Below are positions 19,468-27,575 of a stretch of DNA of 64,000 bases, one piece after another. Under the pieces are notes generated by a model. It saw nothing but the letters and a program-made list of their open reading frames with translations, ran no database searches and had not been told where the DNA came from. Source of the stretch: JBDIVL01 sp039794405 (GTDB lineage: Bacteria; Planctomycetota; Brocadiia; Brocadiales; Brocadiaceae); contig JBDIVL010000008.1 of assembly GCA_039794405.1 (NCBI GenBank), forward strand, positions 38,623 through 102,622, in the 5' to 3' direction. Made by a program: the position numbers and the translations under genes. Numbering within the stretch: the stretch's first letter is position 1; each line of letters opens with the position of its first letter.

Positions 19468-20931
19468 CTATCTTGGTAAGAGTGAAGATTGTTGTGCTAT
19501 TTCCATGACTTGAGAAGGGAAAATACCCAGGTGAAGTGTGCCGATTACAGAAATGACTATTGCTGCAATAATCAGAGGAGAAAGGGTAAGGGATGTGAAA
19601 TCTCTGACAGGTTCCTTCATATACATAATTACCGTAATCCTTAGATAATAATATACGGAAATAACGCTATTTATTACGCCAATGATGGCCAGACCAACAT
19701 AACCTGATTTTATGGCAGCACTGAAGATGTAAAATTTACCCACAAACCCCGCCATTGGTGGAACACCAGCCATGGAAAGCAGAAAAAACGTCATCGCTAT
19801 GGCCAGAAACGGGTGTTTGAACCCTAGCCCAGCATAATCGTTAATCTGTATGAATGTATCGTCTTTTTGGCTCAAAACGATGACTATGGCAAATGCACCA
19901 ATATTCATAAAGGTATAGGCCAGGACATAGAATAATACACCCGATACTCCTAAGTTATTTGCAGCTACCAGGGCTATGAGGAGATAGCCAGCATGGGCAA
20001 TGCTTGAATATGCCAGCATCCTTTTGATGTTTGTCTGGGCAAGGGCAATGACATTTCCAACGGTCATTGTTAATACGGCAATGATGTAAATAATCTTCTG
20101 CCATTCGTAATGAGTTGACCCAAAAGCGGTCAAAAAAACACGGAAAAAAGCAGCAAATGCAGCCGCCTTAGGTCCTACAGACATGAAAGCTGTTATCGCT
20201 GTAGGTGCTCCCTCGTAAACATCCGGCACCCAGGCATGAAATGGTACAGATGCGACCTTAAATCCAAGTCCAATAATTATCAATCCCATACCCATAAGGA
20301 ACAAAGGGTCTACGGTACCACCTTTACCAGCTATAAAACCGGCAATTTCCTTCAGGTTGATAGCTCCAGTCGAACCATAGATAATAGAAATACCATAGAG
20401 CAGAAAACCGGTTGCAAACGCACCGAGAAGGAAATATTTTAAGGATGCCTCATTTGAAGTAACTTTCGACCGTTTGAAGCCTGTTAAGATGTAAATACTA
20501 ACAGACATAATTTCGAGCCCGATGTAGATATTTAACAGATCCGCACCTGACGCCATAAGCATCATGCCTATTGTTGAAAATAGGATTAGGGCATAATACT
20601 CCCCATAATTAATCTCCTCACGTTTTATATAATTATGCGAAATTAAGATAACAAGCCCGGTACTCAGAAGAAAGATAAAGTTAAAAAACAGAGAGTAGTT
20701 ATCAATCGCAAAGGACTCATGAAATGAGAATAACGCTGTCCCTGTAGAGTTTTTTGTCAGGATAGCTGCGACAACAATCCCTATGAGTGAAATATATGCA
20801 AGAAAATTTTTATCACCTGGCCTTCTGGGGGATAAGAGATCTACCATGAGCACAATAATACCGAAACCTGCCAGGGTCAGGATCGGTAAGATACTAAGAA
20901 TATTAAACGACATTACAGAAACATTTGTCAT
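19468..20931 (-). CDS. nuoN: NADH-quinone oxidoreductase subunit N
   Basis: Membrane-arm antiporter-like subunit of complex I, 487 residues with about 14 hydrophobic helices. Conserved charged positions lie in the expected motifs: GLEIMSVSIYIL (helix 5 Glu), FKVASVPFHAWVPDVYEGAP (Lys and loop), and NIKRMLAYSSIAHAGY (Lys of the second channel). It is the last gene of the nuo operon, 171 bases after nuoM in a gap that holds an inverted repeat. The chosen ATG gives MTNVSVMSFN. A second ATG six codons later (MSFNILSIL) is equally possible. Role: quinone-coupled proton translocation. Confidence 0.95.
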   Translation of the reverse strand: MTNVSVMSFNILSILPILTLAGFGIIVLMVDLLSPRRPGDKNFLAYISLIGIVVAAILTKNSTGTALFSFHESFAIDNYSLFFNFIFLLSTGLVILISHNYIKREEINYGEYYALILFSTIGMMLMASGADLLNIYIGLEIMSVSIYILTGFKRSKVTSNEASLKYFLLGAFATGFLLYGISIIYGSTGAINLKEIAGFIAGKGGTVDPLFLMGMGLIIIGLGFKVASVPFHAWVPDVYEGAPTAITAFMSVGPKAAAFAAFFRVFLTAFGSTHYEWQKIIYIIAVLTMTVGNVIALAQTNIKRMLAYSSIAHAGYLLIALVAANNLGVSGVLFYVLAYTFMNIGAFAIVIVLSQKDDTFIQINDYAGLGFKHPFLAIAMTFFLLSMAGVPPMAGFVGKFYIFSAAIKSGYVGLAIIGVINSVISVYYYLRITVIMYMKEPVRDFTSLTLSPLIIAAIVISVIGTLHLGIFPSQVMEIAQQSSLLPR

Positions 20932-20976
20932 AGAGTATTACCTTTATCGAATCGCCAAAATACTTCGTGTAAATCT

Positions 20977-21085
20977 AAAATTCGAATATCAAAATCCGAA
21001 ACAAATTCAAATAAACAAAATTCAAAATATCAGATGCTTTGGGCATTAAAACATTCGAATTTTGGATTTGTTTCGAATTTCGTGT
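20977..21085. repeat. AT-rich direct and inverted repeats between nuoM and nuoN
   Basis: TTCGAAT and GAAACAAAT words recur: CCGAAACAAATTCAAA near 20995-21010 is an imperfect inverse of TTTTGGATTTGTTTCG near 21059-21075, both flanked by ATTCGAAT. The pair can form a long hairpin in the nuo transcript. Confidence 0.55.
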
Positions 21086-21102
21086 CTCGGATTTATCTTT
21101 TC

Positions 21103-22686
21103 CTACCATTCTGCTTCTGACTCAGGAACTATATCAATTTTTGGTGTAGTATTTTCCTGTAAATGTTCAAGTTTTCCTTGTCTTTGTGCATTATACACAA
21201 CATTCGCCTTCCCTCCTACCTTTTGTAAGAGATGATTTACCGAGGCATCCATCTTCCTGAGAAATGAGTTCGGATAGATACCTATCCAGAAGATCAGCAG
21301 GACGATAGGAATCAGGGTAGCCAGTTCCCTTTTATTCATGTCTTTTAATGTCCTGTTTTCTTCGTGGGTTATTTCCTGAAACATAACCCTCTGGAACATC
21401 CAAAGCATATATACGGCTGCGAGAATAATTCCCGTTGCCGCAAGAGATGCGTAGAGAATACGCGACTTAAACATGCCTACCAGGATAAGAAATTCTCCTA
21501 CAAAACCGTTTAGTCCGGGCAATCCAATAGATGATAAGGTTACAATCAGGAAAAAAACGGCAAAAACAGGAATTTGTTTGGTTAAACCTCCGAAGTCAGC
21601 AATCATTCGTGTATGCCGGCGTTCATAGAGCATTCCAACGATAAGGAAAAGTGCCCCCGTGCTCAGACCATGATTAATCATCTGGGTAATACTACCTTCA
21701 ATGCCCTGAATGTTGAAGGCAAAGATTCCAAGCATGACAAAGCCCAAATGGCTTACACTCGAATAAGCAACAAGTTTTTTCAAATCATCCTGCACCATGG
21801 CGACCAGCGCACCATAAATAATGCCTGCAATGGCCATCCAGGAGATTACTGGGATAAAGGCATGGCTTACCTCAGGAAACAGGGGTAAGCAAAACCGCAC
21901 GAAACCATATGTCCCCATTTTCAAGAGGACACCTGCCAGGATGACGCTTCCTGCTGTAGGTGCTTCCACATGGGCATCCGGCAGCCATGTGTGAAATGGA
22001 AACATGGGTACTTTGATGGCAAACGCAATAAAAAAGGCCAGGAATAGCCAAAATTGAACGGCAAAAGAAATGTCGAGCCGGTAAAATTCTAACAAATTAA
22101 AGGTATATTCTCCCGTTGCCCTGTGATGTAAAAAATACAGTGCAATAATAGCCAGGAACATGAATACACTGCCAGCGGTAGTATAGATGAAGAATTTTAT
22201 CGCTGCGTAAATTCTCCTCGGACCTCCCCAGATACCAATGAGAAGATACATAGGAATAAGCATAAGTTCCCAGAATACGAAGAACAAAAATAAATCTAAT
22301 GCAATAAATACACCGACCATCGCCGTTTCAAGCACCAGCATAGCAATCATGTATTCCTTTACACTCTTCGTGATATGCCAAGAGGCGAGAATGGAGATGG
22401 GCGTAATAAATGTCGTCAGGAGTATGAGAAAGAGACTGATCCCGTCAATTCCAACATGGTAATTGATCCCAAAAGAAGGTATCCATCGCAGTTTCTCAAC
22501 AAATTGCATATCATAGGTACGTGCATCGAAGTGAAAGTAGAGGGGAAGGGAAAGAAAAAATACAACGATCGAAACTAACAGGGCTGTGATCCTGACAAGC
22601 TCGCTCCGTCTCGAATCAATCGAAAGGATAAAAAATACCCCTATAATAGGGAGAAAAGTTATAAATGAAAGAATAGGCACTGACAT
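21103..22686 (-). CDS. nuoM: NADH-quinone oxidoreductase subunit M
   Basis: 527 residues, about 14 transmembrane helices, membrane arm of complex I. Landmarks: ELMLIPMYLLIGIWGG (conserved Glu of helix 5), IKVPMFPFHTWLPDAHVEAPT (Lys and the Mrp-type signature), and DLKKLVAYSSVSHLGFV. The C-terminal tail (residues ~495-527) is hydrophilic and longer than in E. coli. Proton-pumping subunit. It lies downstream of nuoL across a 203-base gap with a palindromic repeat, unusual in an otherwise tight operon. Confidence 0.96.
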   Translation of the reverse strand: MSVPILSFITFLPIIGVFFILSIDSRRSELVRITALLVSIVVFFLSLPLYFHFDARTYDMQFVEKLRWIPSFGINYHVGIDGISLFLILLTTFITPISILASWHITKSVKEYMIAMLVLETAMVGVFIALDLFLFFVFWELMLIPMYLLIGIWGGPRRIYAAIKFFIYTTAGSVFMFLAIIALYFLHHRATGEYTFNLLEFYRLDISFAVQFWLFLAFFIAFAIKVPMFPFHTWLPDAHVEAPTAGSVILAGVLLKMGTYGFVRFCLPLFPEVSHAFIPVISWMAIAGIIYGALVAMVQDDLKKLVAYSSVSHLGFVMLGIFAFNIQGIEGSITQMINHGLSTGALFLIVGMLYERRHTRMIADFGGLTKQIPVFAVFFLIVTLSSIGLPGLNGFVGEFLILVGMFKSRILYASLAATGIILAAVYMLWMFQRVMFQEITHEENRTLKDMNKRELATLIPIVLLIFWIGIYPNSFLRKMDASVNHLLQKVGGKANVVYNAQRQGKLEHLQENTTPKIDIVPESEAEW

Positions 22687-22809
22687 CCAAATGCTCCAGA
22701 ATTACATTTTTCGGCTGATCAGCTACGAACTTCAGCCACGAATAATCATGGATTTACACGGGTACTTTTACCTCTCTATAGAGGTAGATTAATCGGAACG
22801 TACCAAAAA

Positions 22810-22878
22810 CGGTTTAAACGATTTAAACCGTTTAAACTGCTTTGTTGATGGGTTCGCTTCGCTTAACCCATCCTACTT
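22810..22878. repeat. GTTTAAAC-type palindromic repeat between nuoL and nuoM
   Basis: CGGTTTAAA-CGA-TTTAAACCG (22810-22830) is followed by a further GTTTAAAC (22829-22836), GCTTTGTTGATG, and a second hairpin GATGGGTT / AACCCATC with a 10-base loop (22847-22872). The same word order occurs at 35505-35575 beside the recombinase gene. Confidence 0.7.
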
Positions 22879-22889
22879 AATTGTCATTC

Positions 22890-24815
22890 TTATCTGCCAA
22901 ATGCAGCAAATAGAATGATGCAGATACAACCAATCACAATATAAAAGGCATAGTTGCGTACATATCCTGTTTGCGTGAGGCGCAGGACATTGCCAAGCCA
23001 CCCGATAAGGCGTGCGATCCCGTTTACCGAACCATCAATTATCTGAACATCCACACGTTTCCACAAAAGAACTGATATCTTCTTCGTTAGTTTTACAAAA
23101 AGGATATCGTAAATTTCATCTACGTAATATTTATTCAGTAAGATTTTGTAAATAATATGGAACCGTTCTGCTAGTTTTTTCGGCAATTCCGGTCTTTTTA
23201 TATACATCTGATAAGCCATAAATATACCTGCCAGAGCAATGACTGTGGAAATAACCATCATCAGGTAAGGATTTCCTTCGCTGTGATGTACCGTGGCCCC
23301 TGCTTTTAAAATTTCCGTATTGCCATGTGTGCCAAAGATGGGCGATAAAAAGCCGTGTATAACATTTGCACCCGGGATGCCGAAAAATCCTCCTACAGCG
23401 GAAAGCCCCGCGAGTATTATTAACGGGATTGTCATATTCCTGGGAGATTCATGGATGTGTTCCATTACATGATGATCTCCCCTGGATTCCCCGTAGAATG
23501 TCAGGAAAAGTAAGCGAAACATATAGAAGGCCGTAAGAAGTGACGTAACAGCCGCAATTGACCAATAGAGAAAATTTCCGTGGGTGAGAGATTCCAATAA
23601 AATTTCGTCCTTGCTGAAAAATCCGGCGAAAGGTGGGATTCCTGCAATAGCAACAGTACCAATCAAAAAGGTCTTATAGGTAACAGGAATGTGATGCCTT
23701 AATCCACCCATCTTTCGTATATCCATTTCCCCGGATAAGGCATGGATAACGCTGCCAGAACCCAAAAATAACAAGGCTTTAAAAAATGCATGTGTCATAA
23801 GGTGAAAAACACCAGCAGTAAAAGCGCCTACACCACAGGCCAAAAACATATAACCGAGCTGGCTTATTGTGGAATATGCCAATACACGTTTGATATCATT
23901 TTGCACTAAACCGATAGATGCTGCAAAGAGCGCTGTAACTGCGCCAATACTGGCTACGATAGTCATAGTAAAGGGAGACAGCAGAAATAAGACATTGCAG
24001 CGGGCAATCATATAGACACCTGCAGTCACCATAGTCGCTGCATGGATGAGTGCACTAACAGGTGTGGGCCCCTCCATAGCATCGGGCAACCAGGTATAGA
24101 GAGGTATCTGGGCTGATTTACCTGTTGCGCCCATGAACAAAAGGAGGGTAATGATGGTTACCGTAAAGCTTCCTATTGCGGTATTTCCCTGCGAGGCGGA
24201 ACGAAATACATCGGTAAAGTCAATACTGTGAAAAGTTAAGAAGACGAGCATAATACCCAGGGCAAATCCAAAATCACCTACCCGGTTAACAATAAAGGCC
24301 TTCTTAGCTGCATCCGAGGCTGATTTTTTCTCGAACCAAAAACCGATAAGCAGATAAGAACTCAGTCCAACAGCCTCCCAGCCGACAAACATGAGGAGAA
24401 AGTTGTTTCCCAAAACAAGCAGTAACATCGAAAAGGTAAATAGATTTAAGTAACAAAAATAACGATGAAACCCCTTGTCTTCATGCATGTAACCAATGGA
24501 ATAGATATGAATGAGAAGCCCAACCCCGGTAACGACAAGGATCATGAGGGTTGACAGTGGATCTATCTGTAGGCCAAGGGCAGATTGGAAAGAGCCGGAT
24601 TCAATCCAGCTAAATAGCTGTTTCTCGAAGAGACGCCCATCCGGGGGAAGTGAAAGAAGTTTACAAAACACAAGGACTGAGACAAAAAAGGCAAGACCAA
24701 TCGCACCGCAGGCGATATATCCTACAGTTTCTTTTCGCAGCCTTTTACCGATTAATCCATTTATGGCTGCGCCAAGTAATGGAAATAGCAAGACGAGCAC
24801 AACGAGGTTGAACAT
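22890..24815 (-). CDS. nuoL: NADH-quinone oxidoreductase subunit L
   Basis: 641 residues, about 16 transmembrane helices including the long lateral helix expected at the C-terminus (residues ~530-640, NKYYVDEIYDILFVKLTKK). Signatures: WEAVGLSSYLLIGFW, SAQIPLYTWLPDAMEGPTP and NDIKRVLAYSTISQLGY. Distal antiporter-like proton channel of complex I. It starts seven bases after the nuoK stop. The family and operon position are unambiguous. Confidence 0.97.
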   Translation of the reverse strand: MFNLVVLVLLFPLLGAAINGLIGKRLRKETVGYIACGAIGLAFFVSVLVFCKLLSLPPDGRLFEKQLFSWIESGSFQSALGLQIDPLSTLMILVVTGVGLLIHIYSIGYMHEDKGFHRYFCYLNLFTFSMLLLVLGNNFLLMFVGWEAVGLSSYLLIGFWFEKKSASDAAKKAFIVNRVGDFGFALGIMLVFLTFHSIDFTDVFRSASQGNTAIGSFTVTIITLLLFMGATGKSAQIPLYTWLPDAMEGPTPVSALIHAATMVTAGVYMIARCNVLFLLSPFTMTIVASIGAVTALFAASIGLVQNDIKRVLAYSTISQLGYMFLACGVGAFTAGVFHLMTHAFFKALLFLGSGSVIHALSGEMDIRKMGGLRHHIPVTYKTFLIGTVAIAGIPPFAGFFSKDEILLESLTHGNFLYWSIAAVTSLLTAFYMFRLLFLTFYGESRGDHHVMEHIHESPRNMTIPLIILAGLSAVGGFFGIPGANVIHGFLSPIFGTHGNTEILKAGATVHHSEGNPYLMMVISTVIALAGIFMAYQMYIKRPELPKKLAERFHIIYKILLNKYYVDEIYDILFVKLTKKISVLLWKRVDVQIIDGSVNGIARLIGWLGNVLRLTQTGYVRNYAFYIVIGCICIILFAAFGR

Positions 24816-24822
24816 AGGATTC

Positions 24823-25125
24823 CTACCATTTCATAATATTCATATCATCAATATTTACCGTTTCTTTATTCCTGAATATAGCAACGATAATCGCCAGACC
24901 AACAGCCGCTTCGGCTGCGGCAACCGTCATGGTAAAAAATACGAACATCTGACCGTGCATAGAATTGAGAAAATGGGCAAATGATACAAATGATAAATTA
25001 ACGGCATTGAGCATGAGCTCAATACACATAAATATTATGATGGCATTTCTCCGTATCATTACGCCAACGACACCAAGGGTAAACAAGATTGCACTCAGTA
25101 CGAGATAATGGGTCAAAGTTACCAT
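24823..25125 (-). CDS. nuoK: NADH-quinone oxidoreductase subunit K
   Basis: 100 residues with three hydrophobic helices, the normal NuoK size. The conserved Glu residues of the E-channel appear in FMCIELMLNAVNLSFV (helix 2) and AAEAAVGLAIIVAIFR (helix 3). The start MVTLTHYLV follows the nuoJ stop by one base, so the two are translationally coupled. Proton-translocating membrane subunit. Confidence 0.97.
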   Translation of the reverse strand: MVTLTHYLVLSAILFTLGVVGVMIRRNAIIIFMCIELMLNAVNLSFVSFAHFLNSMHGQMFVFFTMTVAAAEAAVGLAIIVAIFRNKETVNIDDMNIMKW

Positions 25126-25126
25126 G

Positions 25127-25636
25127 TTATAATTTCCTCTTGGCTAGTATGATAACCCCAATAGCCGCTACGAATAATAAAATGGAAGTTAACTCAAACG
25201 GTAAGAGATAATCGGTAAATAACAAATTACCAATCAATTTTGTGTTTCCGATGGTGTTGATATAAGTACTGGTATATTCTCCTTGTTTCCCTTGTAAAAA
25301 CCTCGATTTCAAGATTAGGCAAATAGTCAAAAACAAAAGGATTCCCATAATAATGGCAGGTATTTTTTGAAATAGCAAAACATCTTTTATCTCCTCACGA
25401 ACATTCAGGTTCAATAACATAATCACAAAGAGAAAAAGAACCATAATAGCACCTGCATATACAATGATCTGGACGGCAGCTATAAACTGTGCCTCAAGCA
25501 GGATATAGAGCACTGCAATGCTTATCAGTGTCATGATAAGGTATAAGGCACTGTGGACAGGGTTTTTTTCAAAGATAAGGTAGACCGCAGCACCCACAGA
25601 AACGGCAGCCATAATATAAAATAGATATGCTTCCAT
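25127..25636 (-). CDS. nuoJ: NADH-quinone oxidoreductase subunit J
   Basis: 169 residues, five transmembrane helices. The family signature around AVQIIVYAGAIMVLFLFVIM (helix 3, with the pi-bulge Tyr) and LNLN thereafter is present. The start MEAYLFYIM is five bases after nuoI. Membrane-arm subunit linking the quinone site to the antiporter subunits. Confidence 0.96.
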   Translation of the reverse strand: MEAYLFYIMAAVSVGAAVYLIFEKNPVHSALYLIMTLISIAVLYILLEAQFIAAVQIIVYAGAIMVLFLFVIMLLNLNVREEIKDVLLFQKIPAIIMGILLFLTICLILKSRFLQGKQGEYTSTYINTIGNTKLIGNLLFTDYLLPFELTSILLFVAAIGVIILAKRKL

Positions 25637-25641
25637 AGGAT

Positions 25642-26070
25642 TTAAAAATAAATATTTCTCTTCTTCGTAAGGTCTAGCAACTGGTTTTTTCCGAAAATAT
25701 CTTTGCTTTGATAGGTTGACAATTCAAAGGTATCCCTCAGTATTACAGCCCTTACAGGACAGGCCTCCTCGCAGAACCCACAGAAAATACAGCGGAAGGC
25801 GTCCAGTTCATAAATTTTCGGATATCTTCTGTTCGTTGTTTCATCTGTAGCCCCCTCTACATAAATACATTTGGAGGGACAAACCTTCGCACAGAGTCCG
25901 CAGGCAATACATCTCTCCCTGCCATCTTTTCCTATTTGCAACTCGGGTAATCCACGGAACCTCGGGGCAAGTTCTGGCCGTTCGTCAGGATACTGTAAGG
26001 TAACAACTGCACTTGGATTAAAAAATCGTTTCAGAGTGAGCAATAGACCTTTGATAAGCGGTAGAATCAT
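25642..26070 (-). CDS. nuoI: NADH-quinone oxidoreductase subunit I (2[4Fe-4S] ferredoxin subunit)
   Basis: 142 residues with two CxxCxxCxxxCP cluster motifs, CIACGLCAKVCPSKCI and CIFCGFCEEACPVRAV, ligating clusters N6a and N6b that pass electrons to the quinone-module cluster N2. The N-terminal amphipathic helix (LIKGLLLTLKRFF) docks on the membrane arm. It lies one base after nuoH. Length and motifs are standard. Confidence 0.97.
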   Translation of the reverse strand: MILPLIKGLLLTLKRFFNPSAVVTLQYPDERPELAPRFRGLPELQIGKDGRERCIACGLCAKVCPSKCIYVEGATDETTNRRYPKIYELDAFRCIFCGFCEEACPVRAVILRDTFELSTYQSKDIFGKNQLLDLTKKRNIYF

Positions 26071-26071
26071 A

Positions 26072-27067
26072 TCATCCTTTAATTACCATAACAAGGCCTG
26101 TAATTAATATATTAAATAAAGAAAGGGGCAGTAAAAATTTCCAACCAAAGTGCATTAACTGGTCATACCTGAATCTTGGATAGGTAGATCTCAGCCAAAT
26201 AAAGAAAAACAGGCAGCATGAGAGTTTCAACATAAACCATACTACGGGGGGTAAAAATGGTCCTTGCCATCCGCCAAAGAAAAAAGTTACCGCGATGGCT
26301 GACACAGAAATCATATTAGCATATTCGGCCATAAAGAACATTGCAAACTTCATACTGCTATATTCTGTATGGTAACCGGCCACAAGCTCAGACTCTGCCT
26401 CCGGGATGTCAAACGGAGTACGGTTAACCTCCGCAATAGCACTGGTGGCATAAATAAAAAATCCGATAGGCTGCAATATGACATTCCAGAGCTTTACTTG
26501 TGCATTTACAATGTCCACAAGACTCAATGACCCTGTTAGCATAACAACTCCTATGAGGGATAGTCCAAGGGTTAATTCATAACTAATCATCTGAGCAGAA
26601 GATCGTATACCACCCAATAAGGAGTATTTGTTATTCGAGGCCCAGCCAGCCATAACGATTCCATAAATGCCTAAAGACGATACAGCAAATATATAAAGGA
26701 AGCCTACATTAATATCCGTGATTACAAGGTCTATGGTATATCCGAAGATTTTTACTTTATCCCCAAATGGGATAACCGCAAAGGTGATAAGGGCGGGAAC
26801 CAAAGACATGACAGGTGCCAGCAAAAAGAGCAATTTATTTGCCCTTTCCGGGATAATATCCTCTTTAAAGAGGAGTTTTATAGCATCGGCAATTGGCTGC
26901 AGTAATCCATGAGGCCCCACACGCATCGGGCCAAGCCGGACTTGCATGTGTGCAAGGACCTTTCTTTCAATCCAGATCATGGAAATAACCATAAGCTGGA
27001 CTGCGCCGAATACAAGAAGTATCTTAATAAAGGAAATAATAAGGTAAATAAGAAGTTCTTTGTTCAT
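26072..27067 (-). CDS. nuoH: NADH-quinone oxidoreductase subunit H
   Basis: 331 residues, eight hydrophobic helices. Conserved quinone-channel loops: WIERKVLAHMQVRLGPMRVGP and EVNRTPFDIPEAESELVAGYHTEYS (split here only by description; residues ~210-240), both diagnostic. It forms the proximal membrane subunit with the ubiquinone or menaquinone tunnel. It directly follows the desulforedoxin-like gene without a gap. Confidence 0.97.
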   Translation of the reverse strand: MNKELLIYLIISFIKILLVFGAVQLMVISMIWIERKVLAHMQVRLGPMRVGPHGLLQPIADAIKLLFKEDIIPERANKLLFLLAPVMSLVPALITFAVIPFGDKVKIFGYTIDLVITDINVGFLYIFAVSSLGIYGIVMAGWASNNKYSLLGGIRSSAQMISYELTLGLSLIGVVMLTGSLSLVDIVNAQVKLWNVILQPIGFFIYATSAIAEVNRTPFDIPEAESELVAGYHTEYSSMKFAMFFMAEYANMISVSAIAVTFFFGGWQGPFLPPVVWFMLKLSCCLFFFIWLRSTYPRFRYDQLMHFGWKFLLPLSLFNILITGLVMVIKG

Positions 27068-27349
27068 CTAGCTAACGATTGCCTCTTCACGGTGCATTCT
27101 TTGACCACAGCACTCTAATATACCTGTTGTTTCAACAATAACCCTTACCTTCTGTTTACATACACCGCATACAAAGGTTTCTCCATCTTCAGGCTTATGA
27201 TGGGCTGTCGTCCAGGTCGCCATCATTCCCTTAGACTTAATAAGGCTCATTTCCTTACCACAACAGACCAGCACACCAAAGCCTTCCTCGAGAACTTCTA
27301 TCTTTTGTCTGCAAATTTCACAAAAATATGTTTTTCCTTTTTTCGCCAT
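27068..27349 (-). CDS. Tandem desulforedoxin-like protein inside the nuo operon
   Basis: Two homologous ~36-residue units, each with C-x2-C and a later Cys-Cys pair. Unit 1 reads YFCEICRQKIEVLEEG then VLVCCGKEM. Unit 2 reads FVCGVCKQKVRVIVET then ILECCGQRM. The CxxC...CCG order and the VLEEG-G-LVCCG string are those of desulforedoxin, the small rubredoxin-type FeS4 protein also found at the N-terminus of desulfoferrodoxin. No superoxide-reductase domain follows. I choose ATG 27349 (93 residues, MAKKGKT); the frame extends to a TTG at 27364. It lies between nuoG (226 bases upstream) and nuoH (abutting) on the same strand. An electron-transfer or metal-binding role linked to complex I is inferred. 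Confidence 0.8.
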   Translation of the reverse strand: MAKKGKTYFCEICRQKIEVLEEGFGVLVCCGKEMSLIKSKGMMATWTTAHHKPEDGETFVCGVCKQKVRVIVETTGILECCGQRMHREEAIVS

Positions 27350-27575
27350 ATAGTTCACCACCAAACAGGATAGGTTATGTTGAGATTCCTCAACATGAAA
27401 GTGGAAATTTCTACATCCCTATTTCGAAAATCTCAGCATTGCAAATATTATTGCAGAAAGCACACCTGTCTGACCCATCCAAAAACAAATACCCATTTAA
27501 TGATATCTACTCTACCCTTTTCTATCTCTGTTCTCAACTTTTTAATATCGACCCTAATCTTTCCCGATTCTTCGG

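Noticed and set aside
19214..19513. 99-codon plus-strand ORF before nuoN
   Set aside because: Overlaps the nuoN 3' end antisense, covers dispersed repeats and shows no domain or ribosome binding site.
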